A stretch of DNA of 64,000 nt, from positions 19,075,553 to 19,139,552 of the forward strand of contig CM036199.1 of NCBI GenBank assembly GCA_020631735.1, given 5' to 3'. The notes beneath the pieces were generated by a model that saw only the letters and a list, made by a program, of their open reading frames with translations, searched no databases and had not been told where the DNA came from. The position numbers and the translations under genes were made by a program. The stretch's first letter is position 1. Each line of letters opens with the position of its first letter. Positions 55,914 through 64,000 of this stretch are shown here, piece by piece. Source of the stretch: Saccharum officinarum. Taxonomy: Eukaryota; Streptophyta; Magnoliopsida; Poales; Poaceae.

Positions 55914-57632
55914 ATGAAGAAGAAGAAGGCGAAGCAAACGCCGCCGCCGCTTTGCCCAACCGCTGACGGCGCCGGCGGCGACGATCGGATCAGCGCCCTG
56001 GACGACGACTTGTGCGAGCTCATCCTCAGGTTGGCGCACCTCAACGTGAGGGAGCTGGCGCGCACGAGCGTGCTGTCGAAGCGGTGGCGCAGCCTCTGGA
56101 AGCGCTTACCCGTCCTGGACTTCTTCGGGTGGCCGGAGCTCAGGTCGGCCGGCGACGTCCCACAGTACATCGCCACCGTCAAAGACGTACTGGAGCAGCG
56201 AGCGGGTGCGACATCGGAAGCCCGCGTCGACGAAGTGAAGATCCCGCTGTTATTGGACGCGTACTCTCTCCGCGGCGAAAGACAGCAACTCCTGACGCCG
56301 GCCATGGAAGCAGTGGAGGCGTGGATTCGGTATGCCATGCATCACCAAGTGAAGGGTCTACAGTAGAACCTTCGCCTGCCGCCACTAGTAAACAAGGAGC
56401 GCAGGAAGCTTAAGAAGCCTGTAATGGATCTCGATGAGCTTCTTCTTAGCTCCTCAAAGTTGGAGTGTATGCGCTTGGGGTTAAGCCACACAAAAGTCCG
56501 ACTCCCACGCACCGCTGTGTTCACGTCACTCAAGGACCTCACGCTCGAATTCGTGGAGCTAGCAGCGGGTAGTGGCCACCTTCTCGCTCGCCTCTCGTCG
56601 GCGGCATGCTGCCCAAGCTTGCAGAAGCTGCGCATGATGCGCCATGCGCATCAACTTCGTCGAGTGGACCAAGGAGCTGGTGCTCGACGCCGGCGAGCTC
56701 TTGGAGCTGTCCATGGAGGGTGTGAATGAGATGGAGTTGCTGAAATTGAGGACCCCGAAGCTCCTGTATCTTGAGATCAACGAGTGCGAGCATCTCGAGT
56801 CACTCAGGGTATCGGCCCGGGGCTCAAGGAGCTCACCCATATCCGTGACACAGCCTTCATCCACGGCCATGCCTGCTCGTGCATCTTTATAGTATATTGT
56901 GAGACTGCGGCTGTTATTTGCACTGTGCGTTTCATACTCTTTCTGTTCGCTGGCTTTGCTAGATATATGCAAAGTTCAAATCTGATCTATTGCTGACAAT
57001 ATTCCTTCTCCAGTTGCTTATTTTTCCTGACCATTTGATCTTCAGGAAAATGACCACCGGTGCATTGACTTGATCGAAGATAAGGTACCACAGCTTCCTA
57101 ACGTCACGTCTTTGTTGGTTAGCATTGATGTGGAATATCAGCGCCATTCCTTTTGGGGATACCGTCGCAGGTCTCCTCAGAAGATTAAAAAATCTCGAAT
57201 ATCTCAGTCTACAGCTAGACGATTCACCAGATATATGCCGTAAGACGGTGAGCAGCACATTATCCTAACTCCAAATTCAACAAGCCAGCTTGTATATTAG
57301 TTTTATCCAGTGTTTCCCTCGCACTAAACCATGCTGATGTAGACTCATCTTTCACCTGCAATCATTCAGACAACTGGAAATCAAGCGATATCTCTTTAGC
57401 TAACCTCCGCAAAGCAGAATTTAGGGCAATGACCGGAACTGGCTGCGAACTCCGCTTCTTGCGTTTCGTGCTCGCAAACGCCACAGATCTTCAAAGTGTG
57501 ACCATAAGCTTCAACTTGTACTTCATCGAAGAAGAGGAGGAAGACAGCAGGATGTGTTATTTTCTACATACGCTGCTTGGAGATGGAACGTGGACTGCCT
57601 GCGAGGACGAGGATTTTGATAAATCCCTATAA
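55914..57632 (+). pseudogene. F-box/LRR-FBD gene, disrupted
   Basis: ATG at 55914 gives a Lys-rich start and an F-box (residues about 26-70: DRISALDDDLCELILRLAHL then VLSKRWRSLWKRLP). An in-frame TAG at 56364-56366 interrupts, after which LPPLVNKERRKLKKPVMDLD and the leucine-rich stretch (SLKDLTLEFVELA) continue. A frameshift near 56635 moves to ELVLDAGELLELSMEGVNEM. After an intron (about 56893-57046) the frame holds IDLIEDKVPQLPNVTSLLVS, and an extra T near 57150 shifts it again. The last exon from 57345 encodes the C-terminal FBD-like part to TAA at 57632. F-box proteins of this plant family recruit substrates to SCF ubiquitin ligases. Three separate lesions make this copy non-functional. 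Confidence 0.88.
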
Positions 57633-57849
57633 GTGTAGTGGACGCCATCTCCATGAATTGAGAGATGGATGTGTAATTGCAGAGTGCATGCATCTCTTGC
57701 TAAACATTATATATGCCAGTTAGTATCTGTACTTTGTCTGTTTTCTTGGTTGGTTTCTTTAATATCCTTGTTCTTTGGAATTAACTGTTTTCTGCTTTCT
57801 AAGAACACAGCACCTGCCATAATTGCTAAAAATGTCATTCTGGTTACTA
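57633..57849. other. 3' flank of the F-box pseudogene
   Basis: AT-rich 3' untranslated-like DNA resembling that after 54004 (gaattgagagatg, gatgtgtaattgca), so the duplication with 53709-54004 extends past the stop codon. Confidence 0.5.
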
Positions 57850-58108
57850 CTCCCTCTGTCAAAAAAAACATGCAACTACGGGTTGCGTGCCAGCAAAAAT
57901 AGTTTAGGTTGTTTGACCAAATTTCCAATAAATACTATTTACATTTATGACTCCAAATTAACTTATTAAGAAAATATATTTTGTAATTAATCTAATGGTA
58001 TTTATTTAATATCATAAGTATTGATTTTTTTAACCTATAATTAATCAAACTTGAGGTACTGAACCATGACACTGTACTAGAATGGTATGTTTTTGTGGAC
58101 GGAGGGAG
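57850..58108. mobile_element. Stowaway MITE with TA target duplication
   Basis: CTCCCTCTGTC at the left and GACGGAGGGAG at the right are inverted repeats, flanked by TA (57848-57849, 58109-58110). The AT-rich 259-bp body is typical of Tc1/mariner-related Stowaway MITEs. Confidence 0.9.
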
Positions 58109-58439
58109 TACTTAGGAGTATATTGCATTGTTTGCCTGCCACAGTTGCTAAAAAATGTATTATGTCATTCTTGTTGCGACTCTATTGCATCTACTGCTCA
58201 TCTATTTTTTTCGAGTGGCAAGTCCAACTCCTTCTCTTACACGCCAGTGACTACTTGCAGAGAGCTGGACTCAGGTTGCACACGCAAAGACCGACATATG
58301 AAAGATAGAAAAACACGAACACGTTTTTGACATATAATCAACCGTCTTTTTTTTGTTTTTAACCCTTTTTTTGAAAGATTTTCTCAAATATACCCCGAGC
58401 GGAAATATTTCAGAAAACGAACCTGGGGCTTGGCAGTAA

Positions 58440-58599
58440 TACAGCCTGGCGCCAAGGTAACACAGTTTGGCGCCGTTGGTGTTGGCGCCAAGCCCCCATG
58501 CCACTTGGCCGATGACGCCGAGCTGGCGGTGACGTGGCAGCCACCCTGGTGCTGTCACTATTGGCGCCAAGCCTAGCGCCATGTATCTTGGCGTCGAGC
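58440..58599. repeat. cluster of TTGGCGCCAAG-like palindromes
   Basis: Within 160 bp there are ctggcgccaagg, tttggcgccgtt, gttggcgccaagc, attggcgccaagcc, ctagcgccatg and cttggcgtcgagc. The perfect core TTGGCGCCAA contains the E2F-type core. It lies immediately before the LTR-like segment at 58600. Confidence 0.6.
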
Positions 58600-59523
58600 T
58601 GTTGGAATTTGTTAAGTCTAGAATTTTACCATGAGATGGGACATATTAGAATTTGTTAAGTTTGAAATTTTACCATGACATTGACAAATTTAAGGTAGTT
58701 GCAGTCGTGCCTATCACAATCGTGAATTTACCACCGATCCGGAAAGTATGGTGCATCTACGAGTTATCCGAGCCTAAGCGCTACGCTTACACTACGAATA
58801 ATACTTTAACCTAAGCCAGATAGATTAAAGTACTCAAAAGAGACTCGCAAACCAGGAGAACAATATAAACAATGTTGCTTACTGAAATAAGAAGTTGATT
58901 ACCAAAGAAATCTCAGACGTAGATTGACTTCCGCCAAAGTACATGTCGTAGAGGGAGCACCGACAGGGTGGCACCTCCTCCGAACTCTTTCCTCTCTCTA
59001 CCTCTCTATTTCTAAAGACTAGATCCTACTGAGGACTAATCTCTCTTGAATGCTGGCTCTTGAGAGATTGATCTTTTCATGGGACCCCTCTCTTGATCCT
59101 CACTAGAAAATATGAATTAGGGTTTCAGGATGTCTTTGCCTTAGGGGATATAGGGCTGCTTATATAGGCCGGTGGGGTGAACCAGAGCCCTCGGATCAAA
59201 CCGACTTTGATCTACGGTGAAGATTGGACCTTAATGGCGGTGAGAGACCGACGTGCGAAGACGGCTGACAGGTGGGACCAGGCCAGGTCGGCCGACCCCC
59301 CTTATGGCAGGTGGACCCTTCCATTGGTGAGTTACCTTCTCGTGTCTTCTAGATCCTTCTTATGTTGGTGCCCACGTAGAATATGCTTTTTAGCCTAACG
59401 TGTGGGTCCTCTTTGCCTCTTTTCTGAGTAACCCCTGCAGAAACACAGATTCACCAAAACTTGTGGAATTCTGTCAGTTTAACCCCTAATTCTATGTTGG
59501 GGATTGATTTATACCCTTATTCA
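58600..59523 (-). mobile_element. probable LTR of an unassigned retrotransposon
   Basis: TG at 58600 (TGTTGGAATTTGTTAAG) and a candidate CA at 59523. On the minus strand ctatataagcagccc (complement of about 59148-59165) is a strong TATA-type core. A 45-bp near-duplication (ttggaatttgttaagt / ttagaatttgttaagt) opens the segment. No matching target duplication was found, so borders are tentative. Confidence 0.4.
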
Positions 59524-61034
59524 TGTTTCATTGACGATTTATAATTGTAGTTAACTACTGTCAACAACTCCTTCAAGTTTAACCTTTGCACATCCCTGAG
59601 CAAAGCTAAACTCAGCAATGGACCAGGAGCTGCTTCAATACTTTTACACCTCAAAAGTACAAATGCATTTAAACAAGAATTCCCCTCCGGATTAGAATAA
59701 ACTATTCTGACTTTCAAATTTAGCCATATTACCTTCAACCATGGGGCTTCTTAGCCTTCACTTGGGTCTTGAGCAATTGAAAGACAGAATGATCAAGTCA
59801 AACACTATGTCTCGAGCTCTTTGTTCAACCATCATTTCAAAGTTTTTAGGAGTTTTCAAAATAAAATTTAGAGATTCCTTGTATGACACTCTCAAATCTC
59901 TCAATATGTGGTATTTGTAGATCCTCACCAAGGCAATAATGATGTCATGCCTTTTTCTCTTCCTACTACTAAGTTATGTGGAGTTCATAGGTAGGAAGAA
60001 AGCTAGAGCCTACTTACAATACATATATTATAAAGTCAAACAATAGATCCAAAGAGAGTTAAGTCATACAATAAAATCAAGATGTGCATGTGTGTGGATA
60101 TATGGTGGATATATATGGTGGCTGATCCTAATTCTACTTTACTCCTTGAAAACATATCTCTCTTTTGAAACTTAGAAACATTTGCTAGAGAACATGGGCT
60201 ATTTTATTCATCTCTTTTCTTTCAGGCGGACATCTAAGTACCTATTGTTTTAGATATCTTAGACATTTGTCCATTTTTTCAACTTATTTTTTTTCATGAA
60301 TAACTTTTGTATAGCCCTATGTCTCTTTCTGCAACAAAACTTTGAGAGACAGTAACAAGAACTTGAAACATTTATTTGGTGGATGGAAAACCTAACATAT
60401 TTTTGTGTTCACCGCCAGTGTAGGAGTAGTACATTTTTGGGTGGATCTAGATGGAAGGCATGTTTTTGCGCCTACCCCAAGTGTAGGATTAGTACATATG
60501 TGGATGGTGTGTACGTGATCTTGATTTTAAGAGCATGACAAACCTCTCACAAGGCATCAACAAAGCTTGACAAAACTCAATGCAAAAGCAAGCAGCATAT
60601 ATGTGGAAGTTTTTCTAGCTTAAATAACATGTATGGCTCTGGTGGGAATTCAAGCTTTGTCATACAGGAACTCATCATGTAATATTTTTATGTTTTTCAA
60701 AAAGTAAATCTCTAAAACTCTAGTGTCACTTCGAACAAGATAAACAACAGCTTAGACCTTCTCATATCATATCCGTCAATTACCTAGACTTAGATCAAGC
60801 ATTCTCTACCCACGAGTTTTAAGTTCAGAGTAAATCCATATATCAGAACAACTTTATCCAAAACTCGAGAGAATTCGAGGCTGAAAACTAGGTACTAGAA
60901 AGGAATTACAACAGAGCAACTATTCATCATTTCCATTTAAGAGATTACTCTGAGTCCTCTTATTTATTCAACTCCTAAAAACAAACTAGACATACCTTTT
61001 TATTTTATTTACAGAGTTTAAAGATCACACCTTA

Positions 61035-61036
<2 letters not shown>
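59524..61036. other. AT-rich DNA, probably retrotransposon-derived, nothing coding
   Basis: No frame with recognisable domains. A repeated phrase (ccccaagtgtaggattagtacat / gccagtgtaggagtagtacat) at about 60415 and 60477 suggests internal duplication. Confidence 0.35.

Positions 61037-61092
<56 letters not shown>
61037..61092. repeat. (TA)n microsatellite
   Basis: About 27 uninterrupted TA dinucleotides. Likely length-variable and polymorphic. Confidence 0.97.
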
Positions 61093-61096
<4 letters not shown>

Positions 61097-62145
61097 AATT
61101 TTATTTTATTTTATTTGTTATACATCTTTTTATTTCTTTAGCAAATATATATCAAACTTTAAAATAGCAAAACTAAAAGGGGAAAGAAATACTAGATACA
61201 CGGGAGTGTCTTTCTCCCGAGCTGAATGTTGACATAGTCGTTCGATCTTACAGAGTAGCAGACTGGCAGTGGAGATGTACTTTCTCTATTGGAGCATTGA
61301 TTGATGTTGATGACTATTTAGGTAGTGCTTCAACAGTGGATAGAACATCCACTTACTTGTCAGCTCTCGTTGGTCCTTCAAATCCTGTGAAACTTAAAAT
61401 AGATGAAACTTGTAGAACAGATTAAGCGTTAGTAGTTGGCCACTTAAGCCTCAGTTGTCCAAAACCTTTGAGATTGTTTCTGATTTTTCTTCTACGCGGA
61501 GTTTTAGCAGGATCTTTTTCTCAATATTTTTTTTTATATTTTTGTATTTTCTATGATACAGGGAAAATGTAACAAGATAAATGCATATTTATTTTAATTT
61601 TTACGCCACCACGGTGAATATTCATGTGTGTTTTTACACGTCATAAAATTATTCACATGGGGCTTAAGATTTATGATATAGTGCAGCAAACAAATATATA
61701 TTTTTTCTTTTCTAATGCGGTGCTAATGCAAATATGCTAAAGGGGAATTAATCCATGCAATGCGAAAGAGTAAATATGGATAATTACCGATTTTACCTCC
61801 TGGCGAAGGTTCAGTGGTTTAAGTCCTCTGAACAGGACTTCTTACTATGTTCATTGCTTAGGTATATCATTTGATCCCAAAGGTGGAGACCTTGATAACT
61901 GCGCCTCTTAAGATGGTGATTATGAGGATGATGTCACCCAAGTTCTTCGCTCGTCCAGCAGTTTGAAGTAAAGCATTAACAGTGAAAGCTGACAGCATCT
62001 TGCTAAGTGTGCATGCATGTTCGTAGGTTCAGAATTTTCACTCGTAGAATTTAGGGAATTGACAAATCCTCCACACTTTGCTCGAAGTGTGTCCTGCTTG
62101 CAAAGACAAGGTAGAGATCAAGTGCATGGGCTCTGTTGGTGGGAA
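61093..62145. other. intergenic or retroelement-derived DNA, nothing coding
   Basis: No gene recognised. The segment around 61830-62140 leads into the LTR-like palindrome at 62146. Confidence 0.35.
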
Positions 62146-63866
62146 AACACCAACAAAACTAAAATTTTATTTATCTTTCTTTAATTTTGGGCACATAGAA
62201 CAAGATGAATTCAATGTTGTATATTTTGTTTTATTATAAGATGGGTGGTAAGATCAGAAGATTGAGTATGAATGTAACATTTAAACACATTTGACAAAAA
62301 GAATTAAATTGCTTAACCTATGGAAGGATTGTCTATCTGTACATAATGTATCAATGATTTCATGATTATGACTATCATCTTTCAGAAATGAGATGTGCAC
62401 TTTTACCTTATTTGGTTAAGACCATGGAATTAAAAAATGATGCTAAGAACAAGTTTTAAAGAACTAAACATGTTGAGTTAATCAGATTGGGTTAAGTAAA
62501 ATTGTAACTCAAACATGTTTGTTTCTTCATTTATGTGCATATCAAGATCAAAAGGAAAATAATGATCACTTACCTTAAGATGTTACCTTCATCATTGGAG
62601 TGTGATGACATCATGTGACGAAGGACAGACGACTTCTGATGGTCCTTTTCTTCCTTAAATCTTGAGTTGTTCATGAACATCTTATCTCATAGAGTGGTCC
62701 TATCTTTCTCATCCTTTTGTCATGCCATCTTTTTACTCTTTGATCTTTTGACACCTCGTGTTAGATCTTTTTGCCTCACTCATTCTTATGCCTGTAACGG
62801 ATTAGTGGGCAATACATACCCGAAGGAATATGCAGTTTTAAAACATGGGTTGTTTATCTATAATTTTGTTGTGTTCCTTCTATGCTAATGAAAAGATGGC
62901 GTTGAGATTATTTTAGCATAGATTTTGCTTATCATGTTCTATACAAATATGGTTTAAGGCAAAGGTAACTTGCAGCAGAAGATAAAGTGAATAAACTTTG
63001 GTACTTACTTTTTTCATCCATGTTGAATAAGGTATGTAGTTCTTACATCTATGATGAATAAGTTGTGTCTTCTTGAAGTTCGTCATCTGCCTTGTTTCAT
63101 CTCTGATTTGAATTCATCTCATGACTTACCCAAATTGAATTGAGAGTTTCCTGTAGATGGTTAATCCAACAAAATATCCAATGTCTACACAAGTAATTTT
63201 TAGTTCAATAACCAAATTAGACTCCATGTCTAATTTAATTAAGAGGGGCTATTTAACCTAACCACCATGCTTAATTTAGATGTCTATGGAAGTATGATCA
63301 GTACTTCCAAATCAAAATTTTACTATGGCAGATAATTGCTAAAATCGTACCTTGATTCCCTTGAGCCTGCATTCCTGAGTCTTCTCCACTCTTGTTGTCG
63401 GTTAAGTCTTGTAGAGTACTTTTGTACTCAGGGTTTATTGAACCCCTGTTGCAGGTGCGTCTCATGAGCAGGTTTGTTTCGGACCCTGCTGCATGACCGT
63501 CTTTGCGGTAAGCGACGACGAGTAGTATGTTTGGCTCTTGGGCAGAGCGCCATATTTTAGTGATTTGTAATAAAGTTACTAATGCTACTCTACTACTATG
63601 GTTGTAATAACTAAACTTAATGTTTGTAAATCTGGAACAAAGGGTTTGTAAAATTATGTTATATAAGACTTCCGCACTTCTACTCTGATGTAATTTATTA
63701 TATAAAATATTGTAATACTGTGATGCCTCTAAAATGTGATCCTGCTCAGAAGATCGTGGATGATTCAGGTTTCCTGAGGACACCCGACAGACTTCTTAAG
63801 TTCTGTAGTACACATGTATGGTTGCTAGAGGTCTTTAAGACAATGACAAGTACTTGTGGGCCATAT
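62146..63866 (+). mobile_element. possible LTR starting with a TGTTGG...CCAACA palindrome
   Basis: tgttggtgggaaaacaccaaca (62146-62167) is an inverted-repeat terminus like that of several grass Gypsy LTRs. The following 1.7 kb is non-coding, contains a TATA-like gttatataaga near 63657-63669, and has tcctgaggacacccgacag near 63773 of LTR-like wording. A 161-codon minus-strand frame (63298-63783) has no known domain. The right border is not found. Confidence 0.35.
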
Positions 63867-63884
63867 AATTTATAAAGTTCTGCC

Positions 63885-64000
63885 ACATGACCGGCCTAGG
63901 CCCAGGGCCAGCCCGAGCCGGAGCCAAAAATTTAGGCCCGATTTGCCCAATGAGGTGGTCATGGACGGGACTTTTTGGCCCAAAATAACCCGCCTTTTTT
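63885..64000. mobile_element. hAT-like terminus cut by the right window edge
   Basis: The run ggcctaggcccagggccagcccgag, then ttaggcccgatttgccc and ttttggcccaaaataacccgcc, has the ggcccg-rich composition of the hAT end at 8723-8935 (which also carries ttaggccgggtcagccc). The rest lies beyond the window. Confidence 0.4.

Noticed and set aside
63298..63783. 161-codon minus-strand frame near the right edge
   Set aside because: No domain recognised; it lies in LTR-like non-coding DNA with the opposite strand carrying TATA-like and LTR-like wording.

Overview
The window is nuclear DNA of a grass, most likely a panicoid/Andropogoneae species (sorghum, sugarcane or Miscanthus type). The reasons are GC-rich monocot exons (SWI3A, two CYP71-type P450s, an F-box/FBD gene) set in AT-rich intergenic DNA, Maximus/SIRE-type Ty1-copia elements, many hAT elements and Tourist/Stowaway MITEs, and spliceosomal introns. 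The species is an inference. A 100-base run of N (6785-6884) marks an assembly gap.

Layout: (1) 1-2.9 kb, minus strand: six exons of a SWI3A chromatin-remodelling subunit whose last exon(s) lie off the left edge. (2) 3-8.4 kb: MITEs, a 1.24 kb non-autonomous hAT with a perfect 8-bp target duplication and a second hAT nested in it, a LINE-like 3' end, and another hAT nested in a MITE. (3) 8.7-23.0 kb: a decayed hAT transposon split by a 10.5 kb SIRE-type copia element (SIRE-1, minus strand, near-identical 1921-bp LTRs, 5-bp target duplication GACGT). (4) 23-26.3 kb: tandem repeats, two MITEs, then a complete two-exon CYP71-type P450 on the plus strand. (5) 26.4-42.3 kb: a block bounded by 44-nt inverted repeats, holding broken exons resembling condensin II subunit CAP-D3 and a GC-rich segment, with a second 10.2 kb SIRE-type element (SIRE-2, plus strand) inside it. 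(6) 42.8-48.4 kb: a small hAT, two solo LTRs with 5-bp target duplications, and a Tourist MITE. (7) 49.5-51.1 kb: a second CYP71-type P450 on the minus strand, convergent with the first. (8) 52-58 kb: LINE end, Tourist MITE, CACTA end, a lone FBD-type last exon, an F-box/FBD pseudogene and a Stowaway MITE. (9) 58.3-64 kb: LTR remnants, a TA microsatellite and a hAT-like terminus cut by the right edge.

Only SWI3A and the two P450s look like intact host genes. The most interesting signal is in the LTRs. Four different SIRE-type LTR families share one promoter design: a 0.4 kb array of GACCGGAC/GTCCGGTC half-sites (some joined into a perfect 18-bp palindrome), then a TAACGG box resembling the plant mitosis-specific MYB3R site, then TATAAA. 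The two coding SIRE copies also carry complementary damage: each lacks a different zinc knuckle cysteine, one has a nonsense codon in pol, and the other has an intact pol frame but a Lys in place of the integrase catalytic Glu.
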